This document shows positions 28,369 to 37,291 of a DNA stretch of 64,000 bases, one piece after another. The stretch is taken from contig JBBART010000022.1 of assembly GCA_040399685.1 (NCBI GenBank), forward strand, positions 1 to 64,000. Direction: 5' to 3'. Position 1 is the stretch's first letter. The number at the start of each line of letters is the position of its first letter. The position numbers were made by a program, and so were the translations under genes. This DNA comes from CAIQQQ01 sp040399685 (GTDB lineage: Bacteria > Pseudomonadota > Alphaproteobacteria > Acetobacterales > Acetobacteraceae). The notes under the pieces are model-generated. The model did no database searches. It was not told the DNA's origin and was given only the letters and a program-made list of their open reading frames with translations.

Positions 28369-29834
28369 GCATTCCTGAAACCCAGGCCGAGACGGCCTCC
28401 CTGCTGCGCGGCCTTGCGGGCAGGGAGCCGATTGAGACGCCGATTTCGGCGGTGTTCGTGGGTGCGGACACCGTTTGGAAATTGCGCAAGGCGGTGATGT
28501 TCACCTTCCTCGATTTTTCCACGCTGGCGGAGCGCGAGCGCACCGCACGGCGCGAGATGGCGCTGAACGCGCCAAATGCACCGGGGCTTTATCACGACGT
28601 TGTTGCCGTCACGCGCACGGCGAACGGTGTGGAACTGAACGGCGCTGGCGAGGTGGTGGATTGGGTGGTCCGCATGGCGCGGGTGCCGGAGCAGGATTTT
28701 CTGCCGGCGATCGCGGCCTCCGGAGGGCTTTCGCCAGCGCTGCTGGACGGCATGGCCGATGCGGTGGCCACGCTGCACGCGCAGGCGCTGCCTGCCGTGA
28801 CCGAACATGAAGCAGCCTTGCGGCGAACCTTGCTGGGCAACCACGCCTCGGGCCTCGCCGCCGGCATTCCTGCGGCGATGGCGGATCGGTGGCGGGATGC
28901 GGCGCTGGCGGAGCTTTCGAGACATGCCGCCTGGCTGGCGGATCGGGTGGCGCGGGGGTTTGTGCGCCGCACCCATGGCGATCTGCATCTTGGCAATTTC
29001 TGCCTGTGGCAAGGGCGGCCGGTGGCGTTCGACGCGCTGGAATTCAGCGAGGCGATGGCCACGATCGACCTCGGCTATGATCTGGCGTTCCTGTTGATGG
29101 ATCTGGAGATCCATGCCGGCCGCCCTGCCGCCAACCGGGTGCTGAACCGCTATGTGGCACGGACCGGCGATACGGCATTGGTAGCGGGGTTGCCGCTGTT
29201 CCTGTCGATGCGGGCCATGGTGCGCGCCCATGTGACGGCGCGGGGCGGCGGCGACTGGCAGCGTTATTTCAGCTTCGCCGAAGCCGCCTTGCAGCCGGCG
29301 CCCTGCGTGATGGTGGCCATTGGCGGGCTGCCGGGAACGGGGAAATCAACAATGGCGCGTGCCCTGGCGCCGCGCCTCGGGCGGGCGCCAGGGGCTCTGG
29401 TGCTGCGCAGCGACGAGACGCGCAAGCGCCGCGCCGGCGTGATGCCGGAGCAACGTCTGCCGAAATCCGCCTATGCCGAGCCCGAAAGCCGAGCGGTGAT
29501 GACGGAATTGCTGACATTGGCCGCAACAGCCGTGGGCGCAGGGCACACGGTGATTGCCGATGCCACGTTCATGGCCCCATCCGATCGCGATGCCGCCGCC
29601 CGCACGGCCGGGAGCGTGGCGTTCGTCGGCGTGTGGCTGGAAGCGCCCCTGCCAGTGCTGGAGGCGCGCATCGAAGCGCGCCGTGGCGATGCGTCTGACG
29701 CCGATGTGGCTGTGCTGCGCCGGGCCGCCCAGGCTGACCCGGGAGCCGGTGCGTGGCTGGCGCTCGATTCCACCGATCCGGCGGCGCCCGATGCTCTAAC
29801 GCGACATATCACGGCCCTGACACAAACGTGCTAG
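28365..29834 (+). CDS. Bifunctional aminoglycoside phosphotransferase-like / P-loop kinase fusion
   Basis: The N-terminal part resembles small-molecule kinases of the APH fold ([11 protein letters not shown], then [10 protein letters not shown]). The C-terminal part is a P-loop kinase domain with [16 protein letters not shown] and an [15 protein letters not shown] segment. Such fusions are common but their substrate is unknown. The canonical GTG at 28452 truncates the family N-terminus. The frame reads on upstream as [18 protein letters not shown] with family-like sequence, back to a CTG at 28365 overlapping the pdxH stop. The start shown is therefore tentative. GTG 28452 gives 460 aa. Confidence 0.82.
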   Translation: MSIPETQAETASLLRGLAGREPIETPISAVFVGADTVWKLRKAVMFTFLDFSTLAERERTARREMALNAPNAPGLYHDVVAVTRTANGVELNGAGEVVDWVVRMARVPEQDFLPAIAASGGLSPALLDGMADAVATLHAQALPAVTEHEAALRRTLLGNHASGLAAGIPAAMADRWRDAALAELSRHAAWLADRVARGFVRRTHGDLHLGNFCLWQGRPVAFDALEFSEAMATIDLGYDLAFLLMDLEIHAGRPAANRVLNRYVARTGDTALVAGLPLFLSMRAMVRAHVTARGGGDWQRYFSFAEAALQPAPCVMVAIGGLPGTGKSTMARALAPRLGRAPGALVLRSDETRKRRAGVMPEQRLPKSAYAEPESRAVMTELLTLAATAVGAGHTVIADATFMAPSDRDAAARTAGSVAFVGVWLEAPLPVLEARIEARRGDASDADVAVLRRAAQADPGAGAWLALDSTDPAAPDALTRHITALTQTC

Positions 29835-29867
29835 AGTAGCGGTCATCTAACCGGAAGGACGCCCGCA

Positions 29868-30734
29868 ATGGCCATTCGCAAACTGCTCCTGCCACTGACC
29901 GGGACCGCTGCGGGCGAAGCTGCCCTCGCCACGGCCCTGATCGCCGCCCGCATCTGGAACGCGCATGTCACCGCGCTGCATGTTCGCGTCGATAGCCGCG
30001 ACGTGGCGCCGCTGGCCGGCGAGGGCCTGTCTGGCGCGATGATCGAGGAGATGATGTCGGCCACCGAAAAGGAAAGCACCGACCGCGCCCATGCCGTGCG
30101 TGCGATGTTCGAGCGCTTCGTGGCCGCCCACGGTGTGACCGTGACGGACGCCAAGCGCGGCTCCACCGTCGCCACCGCCAGCTTTGCCACTATCACCGGC
30201 CGTGAGGAAGATCTCGTGGCCCAGCAGGCCCGCCTGGCGGACCTGACAATTGTGCCGCACCCCGATGCCGGCGAGGACGTCTCGTCGTCCGATGCACTGC
30301 ATGCGGTGCTGTTCGACAGCGGACGCCCGGTGCTGATCGCGCCGCAAATCTCGCCCACCACCATCGGCGACCGGATCTGCATCGCCTGGAACGGCACCGC
30401 CGAATCGGCCGCTGCCGTTTTGGGCGCGCTGCCGTGGATGCAGCGGGCCTCCGCCGTGCGGGTGCTGACGTCGGACGAATACCATCGTCGTGGGCCGCAG
30501 GGTGCCGATCTGGTGGATTATCTGTCGCTGCACGGCATCACGACGGACATCGCCAGCTTCCGCGCGATCGACAAGGATGTGGGCGCCGGCCTGCTGGCGG
30601 CAACGCGCGATTTCGGCGCGGACATGCTGGCGATGGGCGCCTATTCGCATTCCCGCCTGCGCCAGCTGATTTTGGGCGGCGTGACGCGGCATGTGCTGGA
30701 AAACGCGACAATTCCGGTGATGATGAACAGGTGA
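29868..30734 (+). CDS. Universal stress protein, two UspA domains
   Basis: This 288-aa protein is a tandem Usp. The first domain starts IRKLLLPLTGTAAGE. The second carries the C-terminal nucleotide-loop pattern MGAYSHSRLRQLILGGVTRH and ends IPVMMN, typical of UspA domains. Such proteins bind ATP or other ligands and support stress survival. A GGAAGGA site precedes ATG. A marR-type gene follows 7 bp downstream, so these may be co-transcribed. Confidence 0.93.
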   Translation: MAIRKLLLPLTGTAAGEAALATALIAARIWNAHVTALHVRVDSRDVAPLAGEGLSGAMIEEMMSATEKESTDRAHAVRAMFERFVAAHGVTVTDAKRGSTVATASFATITGREEDLVAQQARLADLTIVPHPDAGEDVSSSDALHAVLFDSGRPVLIAPQISPTTIGDRICIAWNGTAESAAAVLGALPWMQRASAVRVLTSDEYHRRGPQGADLVDYLSLHGITTDIASFRAIDKDVGAGLLAATRDFGADMLAMGAYSHSRLRQLILGGVTRHVLENATIPVMMNR

Positions 30735-30741
30735 TGCCGTC

Positions 30742-31242
30742 GTGTTCGGCGTGAACGACCCATCGGCCGCGGAAGCCGTCTCCACCTATGTGAAGCTGCT
30801 GCGCGCCGCCAAGGCGGTGACGGCGCGGGTGGAGCCGCGGCTTGTGGCGCATGGCCTGACAGTGACCCAGCTCGGCGTGCTGGAAGCCATCCTGCACAAA
30901 GGCCCGCAGACGCATCGCGACCTTGGTCGCCGCGTGCTGACCAGTGCTGCCAACATGACCGACGTGATCGACAAGCTGACGGTGCGCGGCCTGGTGATAA
31001 GGCTGCGCTGCCCGGAGGACCGCCGGCAGGTGCGTGTGGAGCTGACCCCATGCGGCCGCAGCCTGATCGAGGAGCTTTTCCCGCGTCATGCCGCCGATAT
31101 CGCCGCTGCCATGGCGGGGCTCGATGCCGATGCGTTGCGCAACCTGGGCGATTTGCTGCGCACGCTGGGCATGACAGCAGCGCAAGAACCAGAGCAGCCG
31201 TGCCTTGCCAAACCGTGCCCAAGCAACCATCTGGAAACCTGA
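30742..31242 (+). CDS. MarR family transcriptional regulator
   Basis: This 166-aa winged-helix regulator shows the MarR pattern: LTVTQLGVLEAILHKGPQTHRDLGRRVLTSAANMTDVIDKL (helix-turn-helix), then the wing CPEDRRQVRVELTPCG. GTG 30742 is used, and another GTG at 30751 is possible. The next gene is a pirin, and a 14-bp palindrome lies just between them. This is the usual arrangement for a MarR repressor controlling pirin, with release on a phenolic or oxidative signal. Confidence 0.92.
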   Translation: MFGVNDPSAAEAVSTYVKLLRAAKAVTARVEPRLVAHGLTVTQLGVLEAILHKGPQTHRDLGRRVLTSAANMTDVIDKLTVRGLVIRLRCPEDRRQVRVELTPCGRSLIEELFPRHAADIAAAMAGLDADALRNLGDLLRTLGMTAAQEPEQPCLAKPCPSNHLET

Positions 31243-31244
31243 TA

Positions 31245-31258
31245 GTTCGATATCGAAC
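31245..31258. promoter_or_regulatory. Palindrome GTTCGATATCGAAC, probable MarR operator
   Basis: This perfect 14-bp palindrome starts 3 bp after the marR stop and ends 15 bp before the pirin start. It is positioned to block transcription of the pirin gene. MarR-family operators are AT-centred palindromes of this size. Binding by the adjacent MarR is inference. Confidence 0.65.
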
Positions 31259-31272
31259 GATAGGAGCCTGCC

Positions 31273-31974
31273 ATGATCCAGATTGAACCTTTCGACCGCC
31301 TCGGCCGATTCCGCAATGACTGGCTGAACGCGCGGTTTCATTTCAGCTTCGGCCAGCATCACGACCCGGCCCGCATGGGCGTGGGCGCTCTACGGGTGTG
31401 GAACGACGACGAAATCGCCCCCGGCAAGGGCTTTGATCCGCATCCGCACAAGGAGATGGAGATCATCACCTATGTACGGAAGGGCGCCATCACCCACCGC
31501 GACAGCCTTGGCAACGAAGGCCGCACCGAGGCCGGCGACGTGCAGGTGATGCATGCTGGCACCGGCATCACCCACGCCGAATACAACATGGAGCCCGAGG
31601 CCACGCGGCTCTTTCAGATATGGATGGTGCCGAACAAGCGTGGCGTGGCGCCAGGCTGGGGCGCACGGGCGTTTCCGAAGGGTGAGTCCGACAGCCTTCA
31701 GGTGTTGGCCGATGGCAGGGCGAATGCGGACGCCTCGGCCCTGCCGCTCTATGCGGACGGCGCAGTGCTGGCGGGCACGATCCGCGCCGGCCAGACCATT
31801 CGCCAGGCCCTCGGGGCCGGTCGCGCGGCCTATCTGGTGCCGGCCACCGGCGTTGTATCGGTGAACGGCCACAAGATCGGCACCCGCGACGGCGTGACGA
31901 TCACGGACGAGACGGAGATCGTGATTATCGCCGAAACCGACGCTGAACTGGTGTTCGTTGACGTTGCATTGTGA
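31273..31974 (+). CDS. Pirin family protein (YhhW-like)
   Basis: This 233-aa bicupin has the pirin N-terminal metal site: HPHKEMEIITYV, then HAGTGITHAE. The second cupin half is more divergent. YhhW-type pirins have quercetin dioxygenase activity in vitro, but the physiological substrate is unclear. AGGAG lies 8 nt upstream of ATG. Control by the upstream MarR through the intervening palindrome is likely. A strong intrinsic terminator follows. Confidence 0.93.
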   Translation: MIQIEPFDRLGRFRNDWLNARFHFSFGQHHDPARMGVGALRVWNDDEIAPGKGFDPHPHKEMEIITYVRKGAITHRDSLGNEGRTEAGDVQVMHAGTGITHAEYNMEPEATRLFQIWMVPNKRGVAPGWGARAFPKGESDSLQVLADGRANADASALPLYADGAVLAGTIRAGQTIRQALGAGRAAYLVPATGVVSVNGHKIGTRDGVTITDETEIVIIAETDAELVFVDVAL

Positions 31975-32003
31975 TTGCCTGAAAAATAAGCAATGATCGT
32001 TGC

Positions 32004-32053
32004 GCATTTTGGCGTCGACCACGGGCAAATCGACGCTGAAATGCACTTTTTTT
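32004..32053 (+). terminator. Rho-independent terminator after the pirin gene
   Basis: The hairpin has an outer stem GCATTT/AAATGC and an inner stem GCGTCGA/TCGACGC separated by a TG/TG mismatch. Seven T follow at 32047-32053. It ends the marR-pirin unit before the porin promoter region (about 32054-32191), where I see no confident -35/-10 pair. Confidence 0.88.
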
Positions 32054-32191
32054 AATCATTTCCAACAACTCGTTACCAAACCACGCGCCGAACCTCCGGG
32101 TTTTGCGTGTGGCATGGATCTTGATGGACGGAACGTTGCGAAGGGTCGTCGTGAGTCCCCTCAAAAGCTTTTCAGCCACAGGATCGAATAA

Positions 32192-33472
32192 ATGAAGTCT
32201 CGTCATCTTATCGCCGCTGCGGCGTTTGCCGTTCCCCTGGCCATTGCCGCACCGGCTGCCCATGCCGAGGACGCGGCTCCCGCCAAGTGGAGCGACACCA
32301 TCAAGATCGGTGCACAGATCGAAGCCGGCATCATGGGCAACCCGGCCGGCCCCAAGGACAATTTGAACTACGGCAATCTGTATACGGACCGCGCCAACGA
32401 GCCAGTGTTGAACCAGGCGCTGCTGTCGATCGGCCGCCCGGTTGACCCGAAGGCGACCGATTACGATTTCGGCTTCAAGGTGCAAGGCCTGTGGGGCACC
32501 GATGCGCGCTACACGCATTTCGGCCGCCTGTTCGATAAAACCACCCGCAGCCGCTATCAATACGACATCACCGAAGCCAGCGTGTCCGCATTCCTGCCGG
32601 TGCTGACCGAGGGCGGCGTGAACGTTCAGGCCGGCCTGTGGCCGACCCTACTCGGGTTCGAGACCATCGACTCATCGACCAACCCATTCTATTCGCACAG
32701 CTACATTTACAATTACGGCCTGCCGGTGAAGCACGCGGGCGTCAACGCCATCCTGCACGCAACGGATGTGCTCGACGTCTATGCCGGCGTCACCGCCGGC
32801 AACCAGACCATCCCGGGCGCTGACAACAACAGCGCGGCCGCCGTGCTTGCCGGCCTGAAGCTGACGATGCTCGGCGGAAATCTGTCGATTCTCGGACTGA
32901 CGCATTACGGCCCTGAGAACGCCTCGCGCTATGTGAAGGCCAATTTCACCGGCGGCCTGGCCACCAACAGCTACAACCGCGCCTTCAACGACCTGATCAT
33001 CACCTACAAGGCCTCCGACGCGCTGACGTTCACGACGGAACTGAACTACGCTCGCGAAGATCTGGGCGCCCAGCAGGGCAAGCGCATCGTCAATGCAGAG
33101 GCTTATGGCATTGCCCAGTACGCCGCCTACACACTGACCGACACCATCACACTGAATGCCCGCGCCGAAGTGTTCGCCGATACGCGCAGCTTCTTCGTGG
33201 CCACGTTCCCCACGGCGCAGGGTCCGGTTCAGGCGCTGCAAGGCTACACCCCGGCCGTTGCTGCCGTTGCAGGCACCGGTCGCAACACCTATGGCGCCGT
33301 GACCATCGGCGCCACCTACAAGCCCACCCTGCCAGGCTACGCCGACGGCTTCACAATGCTCATCCGCCCGGAACTGCGCGTGGACAACGTGATGAACGGC
33401 AACGCCCGCTACAACGCCGGCAAGGATCGCAACGCCGTGACGCTCAGCACCGATCTCGTGCTGACCTACTGA
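32192..33472 (+). CDS. Outer-membrane porin, putative beta-barrel porin-2 (OmpL-like) family
   Basis: This 426-aa protein has a signal peptide (MKSRHLIAAAAFAVPLAIA, cleavage at AHA-E). A long run of amphipathic strands follows, ending in the aromatic-terminal LVLTY. The IEAGIMGNPAGPKDNLNYG region and the FETIDSSTNPFYSHSYIYNYG segment are typical of the bbp2 group. It should form a substrate channel in the outer membrane. It is single-gene, preceded by the pirin terminator and followed by a palindromic hairpin facing a convergent gene. Confidence 0.87.
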   Translation: MKSRHLIAAAAFAVPLAIAAPAAHAEDAAPAKWSDTIKIGAQIEAGIMGNPAGPKDNLNYGNLYTDRANEPVLNQALLSIGRPVDPKATDYDFGFKVQGLWGTDARYTHFGRLFDKTTRSRYQYDITEASVSAFLPVLTEGGVNVQAGLWPTLLGFETIDSSTNPFYSHSYIYNYGLPVKHAGVNAILHATDVLDVYAGVTAGNQTIPGADNNSAAAVLAGLKLTMLGGNLSILGLTHYGPENASRYVKANFTGGLATNSYNRAFNDLIITYKASDALTFTTELNYAREDLGAQQGKRIVNAEAYGIAQYAAYTLTDTITLNARAEVFADTRSFFVATFPTAQGPVQALQGYTPAVAAVAGTGRNTYGAVTIGATYKPTLPGYADGFTMLIRPELRVDNVMNGNARYNAGKDRNAVTLSTDLVLTY

Positions 33473-33490
33473 TCCCAGCCCCCGCCTCAG

Positions 33491-33520
33491 GTCGCCGTCT
33501 CAAAGCAACGAGACGGCGAC
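33491..33520. terminator. Hairpin between convergent porin and methyltransferase genes
   Basis: A perfect 11-bp stem (GTCGCCGTCTC/GAGACGGCGAC) with an 8-nt loop lies 18 bp past the porin stop and touches the stop codon of the opposing gene. There is no T-run, so it may act as a bidirectional Rho-assisted end or protect mRNA 3' ends. Confidence 0.6.
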
Positions 33521-34161
33521 TAAGCCGCCTGCAACCGCCATAAAATAACAGTACGCTCGAAGTGGTCTTCCAACTCCATCGTTGTTGGCACCACCACCCG
33601 CAGCATTTCGTCCATCCCGGTTCGCGGCAGATAGGCCCGGCCCGGGTCGGCCACCCACACCTCCGCCGCGCGCGCCATGGTTTGCAGCCACGGCAGAATA
33701 TGCGCCGTCATCGGCGCCTCGTAGCAGACATCGCCGCACAGGATGAGATCCCAGCGGCAGGGTTGGCCTACCACGTCGTCCAGCACCGCCACGCTCACGT
33801 TGTTCAGTGCCGCATTCACCGCGATGGCGGCGCGCGCCAACGGGTCGATTTCGGCGGCATCCACCTGGGCAGCGCCCGCGAGCACGCATGCAATGGCCGC
33901 CTGTCCGCCGCCGGCCGCGAAATCCAGCACCCGCTTTCCGGCCACCAGTTCCGGATGATCCAGAATATGACGCGCCATCGCCGCACTTCCCGGCCACGCG
34001 AACGCCCAGAACGGCGGCTCGGTGCCTGTCTCATGCAACCAGGCTTCGGTTGCCTGCCAGATCGGGGTGATCTCGGTGGCCAGATACAGATCGATCTCAG
34101 GCACCAGAACATGGCGGCTGATGGCGGTGCTGGCGCGCACGAACGCCTCGGGGCCGCTCAC
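33520..34161 (-). CDS. Class I SAM-dependent methyltransferase (EtfB-lysine/nicotinamide N-methyltransferase-like)
   Basis: This 213-aa protein has the Rossmann methyltransferase core, with SAM motif I DFAAGGGQAAIAC, the acidic AAEIDPLA and the post-II segment LILCGDVCYE. These resemble the METTL20/EtfB lysine methyltransferase group (small protein methyltransferases). GTG 34161 was chosen because it overlaps the ubiA stop by 4 bp. The longer open frame lies inside ubiA. Its protein substrate is not known. Coupling to ubiA may be only positional. Confidence 0.85.
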   Translation of the reverse strand: MSGPEAFVRASTAISRHVLVPEIDLYLATEITPIWQATEAWLHETGTEPPFWAFAWPGSAAMARHILDHPELVAGKRVLDFAAGGGQAAIACVLAGAAQVDAAEIDPLARAAIAVNAALNNVSVAVLDDVVGQPCRWDLILCGDVCYEAPMTAHILPWLQTMARAAEVWVADPGRAYLPRTGMDEMLRVVVPTTMELEDHFERTVILWRLQAA

Positions 34162-35054
34162 AGCCGTGCGATCAGGATCACCAACGCCACGAACAGGCCG
34201 AACTCCCGGTTGGACTTGAACAGCCGCAGGCACGACGCCGGATCATCGATATCCAGCCTGCGAATTTGCCAGAACAGCAGCAGGCTGCCAAACGCCAGGC
34301 CAATGATCGCCAGCGGCAATCCGGCAAGCCAGAGCGCCACCGCCAGCAACAAAACCGTGCCTGTGTAGCAGACGAGCAGAAAACCACGCGCATTCCCGGC
34401 AAACAGTCGCGCGGTGGACTTGATGCCAACCAGCGCGTCGTCCTCCCTGTCCTGATGCGCATAGATCGTATCGTAGCCCAAGATCCACAGGATGGTGGCG
34501 GCATACAGCGCCAACGCCGCCAGATCCACCCGCCCCACGGCCGCCGCATAGCCCATCACCGCCCCCCAGCCGAAGGTGCAGCCGAGCATCAGCTGCGGCC
34601 ACCACGTCACCCGCTTGGCCAGCGGATACAATGCCACCAGCCCCAGCGAGGCCACGCCCAAAAGCTGCGCCAGCGGTCGCAGTTGCAGCAGGATGACAAG
34701 GCTCACCGCCAACAGCAGCGCCAGGAAGATCGCCGCGTGCCGCATCCGCAGCACGCCGGATGCCAACGGCCGGGTGGCGGTGCGCGTCACCTGGCGGTCC
34801 AGATCGCGGTCCCACATGTCGTTGACCACGCAGCCGGCGCCGCGCATCAGGAACGAGCCGGCGAAGAACAGCCCGATCAACCACGCCGTCTCCCCCCAGG
34901 GCGCCTGGGCGAGCAGGATTGACCACAGCCCCGGCAGGAACAGCAGCCATGCCCCGATCGGCCGGTCCAGCCGCGCCAACAGCGCATAGGGCCGCACTCC
35001 GCGCGGCAAAGCGGCAACCCATCCATTTGCGGCGATATCGGTGTAAGTGTTCAT
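34158..35054 (-). CDS. ubiA: 4-hydroxybenzoate polyprenyltransferase
   Basis: UbiA prenylates 4-hydroxybenzoate in ubiquinone synthesis at the inner membrane. The 298-aa protein has about eight hydrophobic helices and both Asp-rich motifs: NDMWDRDLD and DTIYAHQDREDD, which bind the Mg-diphosphate. ATG 35054 gives the normal N-terminus (MNTYTDIAANGW). It is divergent from rsmE with 22 bp between starts and overlaps the downstream methyltransferase gene. Confidence 0.96.
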   Translation of the reverse strand: MNTYTDIAANGWVAALPRGVRPYALLARLDRPIGAWLLFLPGLWSILLAQAPWGETAWLIGLFFAGSFLMRGAGCVVNDMWDRDLDRQVTRTATRPLASGVLRMRHAAIFLALLLAVSLVILLQLRPLAQLLGVASLGLVALYPLAKRVTWWPQLMLGCTFGWGAVMGYAAAVGRVDLAALALYAATILWILGYDTIYAHQDREDDALVGIKSTARLFAGNARGFLLVCYTGTVLLLAVALWLAGLPLAIIGLAFGSLLLFWQIRRLDIDDPASCLRLFKSNREFGLFVALVILIARL

Positions 35055-35076
35055 ACCAATCAATCTGCGCAGAGAC

Positions 35077-35784
35077 ATGACCGGGTCAATCCGCCTTTTC
35101 ACCACCGAGGCCCTCAGCGAGGGCGCCACCATCCAGATATCGCCAGAACAGGCGCATTATCTCGGCAGCGTCATGCGACGCGGGCCGGGCGATGACGTGG
35201 TGTTGTTCAACGGCACCCATGGCGAATTCCTGGCCAGCATCGCCACCATCAAGCGCGACAAGGCCCAACTTGCGGTGGGCGCCCAGCTTCGCCCGCAGGC
35301 GGCCGAGCCGGAACTGACGCTGGTGTTCGCGCCGCTGAAGCGCGACACTACCAATCTGGTGGTCGAGAAGGCCACCGAGCTTGGCGTCACCCGCATCCAG
35401 CCGGTGTTCACCGAGCGCACCAATGCCGGGCGCCTCAATCTGGACCGATTCGCCGCCATCGCGCGTGAGGCGTCCGAGCAGTGCGAGCGGCTGTGCGTGC
35501 CCGAGATCCTGCCGCCGATGAAGTTTTTCGACCTGTTGGGCTCCTGGCCGCATGACCGGGTGTTATCGGCCGCCATTGAACGCGGCCATGCGGGATACCC
35601 GTCACGCCGCGGCTTTCCGCAAGCCCTGCTGATAGGCCCAGAAGGCGGTTTTTCGCCGGTCGAGCTTGACGCGATGCGCAGGCTTGCGTTTGTTGAATCC
35701 ATCGGTCTCGGCCCGCGCATCCTGCGGGCCGAAACTGCTGCTATCGCGGGGCTGGCCTTGTTGCAGGCGGCCGCGTCCGGGTAG
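35077..35784 (+). CDS. rsmE: 16S rRNA m3U1498 methyltransferase
   Basis: RsmE methylates U1498 in 16S rRNA. The 235-aa protein has an N-terminal PUA-like domain (SIRLFTTEALSEG, EQAHYLGSVMRRGPGD) and a SPOUT C-terminal domain. The SPOUT knot sequences are IGPEGGFSPVEL and LGPRILRAETAAIAGLALL. ATG 35077 was chosen over an upstream in-frame start inside the ubiA leader. It is followed 37 bp later by gshA on the same strand. Confidence 0.96.
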   Translation: MTGSIRLFTTEALSEGATIQISPEQAHYLGSVMRRGPGDDVVLFNGTHGEFLASIATIKRDKAQLAVGAQLRPQAAEPELTLVFAPLKRDTTNLVVEKATELGVTRIQPVFTERTNAGRLNLDRFAAIAREASEQCERLCVPEILPPMKFFDLLGSWPHDRVLSAAIERGHAGYPSRRGFPQALLIGPEGGFSPVELDAMRRLAFVESIGLGPRILRAETAAIAGLALLQAAASG

Positions 35785-35821
35785 ACATTTCACAACCGAC
35801 CAGACAATCCACGGAATCAAA

Positions 35822-37183
35822 ATGTCCAATCCCGGAGAGGCCGACGCCACGCCGATTATTTCGGTGCGTCAGCTCGCAGACTACCTGGCTGAAGGCTGCA
35901 AACCGGCCGCGCAGTTCACCATCGGCACCGAGCATGAAAAGTTCGGCTTCCGTCTGGATGATCTGACCCCGCCGCCATACGCGCCAGGGGGCATCCGCGC
36001 CATGCTGGAAGGCATCCAGGCCAAGGGCTGGGAGCCGATCATGGACCACGGCAACCCGATCGGGCTGAAGCACGGCGGTGCATCGGTGTCGCTCGAACCT
36101 GCCGGCCAGTTTGAATTGTCGGGCGGCATGCTGTCGGACATGCATCAGACGTCGGCCGAGTTCGAAGAGCATTTCGACGACGTTCGCAGCGTGGCCGGCC
36201 CGCTTGGTCTGGGTTTTGCCCCGCTCGGCTTTCATCCCACGATGACGCAGGACGCGATGCCGTGGATGCCGAAAAGCCGCTACGCCATCATGCGCCGCTA
36301 TATGCCCAAGGTCGGCTCGATGGGGCTGGACATGATGACGCGCACCTGCACCGTGCAGGTCAATCTGGACTACGCCTCCGAAGCCGACATGGCCGCCAAG
36401 CTGAAGGTGAGCCTGGCGTTGCAGCCGATCGCCACCGCGCTGTTCGCCAATTCACCGTTCAAGGAGGGCAAGCCCAGCGGCTTCATGAGCAGCCGCGCCA
36501 ATGTCTGGACCGACACCGACAACCAGCGCAGCGGCATGCCGGTGCTGATGTTTGCCGAGAATTTTGGCTTCGAGCGCTATGTGGACTGGGTGCTGGACGT
36601 GCCGATGTATTTCGTCATGCGCGATGGCGAAATGATCGACCTCGCCGGCGCTTCGTTCCGTGACTTCATGGCAGGCCGCTTGACGCATCCCGGCGTGGGT
36701 GCCGCCACGCTGGGTGATTTCGGCGATCACCTGACCACCGTGTTCACCGATGTGCGGGTCAAGCGGTTCCTGGAGATGCGCGGCGCCGATGCCGGGCGGC
36801 CGGACATGATGGTGGCGCAATCCGCCCTTTGGGTTGGGCTGCTGTATGACGACGCGGCCTTGGCCGCGGCCGGCGAGCTGGTGCGCCGGCATGATTGGAG
36901 CGCCTATGCCGCCCTGCGGCCAGAGGTCGCACGGCACGCTTTGGGTGCGAAACTGGGCCAGGGCACGGTGCGCGACATGGCGCGAGACATGGTGGAGATC
37001 GCCACCCAGGGCCTGCGCGCCCGCAACATGCGCGACACACTTGGGCGTGATGAGAGCGTTTATCTCACGCCACTTCACGAGATTGTTAACGGCGGACCAA
37101 CACAATCTGAGTATTGGCTTGAGCGATTTAACGGTGAATGGCGCGGAGATGTCACGCGGATCTTCGGAGAAGCTGCAATCTGA
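35822..37183 (+). CDS. gshA: Glutamate-cysteine ligase (EgtA/plant-type GCS2 family)
   Basis: GshA joins glutamate and cysteine in the first step of glutathione synthesis. The 453-aa protein shows FTIGTEHEKFGF (ATP/Glu site) and the long conserved segments MPKSRYAIMRRYMPKVG and GASFRDFMAGR, typical of alphaproteobacterial and plant GCLs. ATG 35822 gives the family start, and the longer frame runs into rsmE. Glutathione use fits the GSTs, gloA and thiol genes elsewhere in the window. Confidence 0.96.
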   Translation: MSNPGEADATPIISVRQLADYLAEGCKPAAQFTIGTEHEKFGFRLDDLTPPPYAPGGIRAMLEGIQAKGWEPIMDHGNPIGLKHGGASVSLEPAGQFELSGGMLSDMHQTSAEFEEHFDDVRSVAGPLGLGFAPLGFHPTMTQDAMPWMPKSRYAIMRRYMPKVGSMGLDMMTRTCTVQVNLDYASEADMAAKLKVSLALQPIATALFANSPFKEGKPSGFMSSRANVWTDTDNQRSGMPVLMFAENFGFERYVDWVLDVPMYFVMRDGEMIDLAGASFRDFMAGRLTHPGVGAATLGDFGDHLTTVFTDVRVKRFLEMRGADAGRPDMMVAQSALWVGLLYDDAALAAAGELVRRHDWSAYAALRPEVARHALGAKLGQGTVRDMARDMVEIATQGLRARNMRDTLGRDESVYLTPLHEIVNGGPTQSEYWLERFNGEWRGDVTRIFGEAAI

Positions 37184-37209
37184 TACGTGCTGAAGCAATA
37201 CCTTACGAT

Positions 37210-37240
37210 GACGGAGACGCCTGAAAGGGCGTGATCCGTC
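37210..37240 (+). other. Hairpin between gshA and the SARP-like gene
   Basis: The stem GACGGA/TCCGTC encloses ACGCC/GGCGT with small internal bulges. It lies in the 108-bp gap between gshA and the downstream regulator gene. No T-run follows, so it is a weak terminator or a leader structure rather than a classic Rho-independent site. A GC-rich CCGGAACGGCGG stretch lies next to it. Confidence 0.4.
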
Positions 37241-37291
37241 GCCGGAACGGCGGCGCTTGCCAGCGCAACCGCTCCGGTATGAAGTCGTGAC

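Noticed and set aside
28359..29231. 290-codon frame on the minus strand opposite the kinase fusion
   Set aside because: It is antisense to a gene with clear APH motifs and is His/Arg/Gln-rich, so it is treated as a shadow.
32110..32125. Sigma-54-like element (TGGCAT-N5-TTGA) before the porin gene
   Set aside because: The -12 element lacks the GC dinucleotide, and no enhancer-binding gene or site is nearby. The match is too weak to claim.
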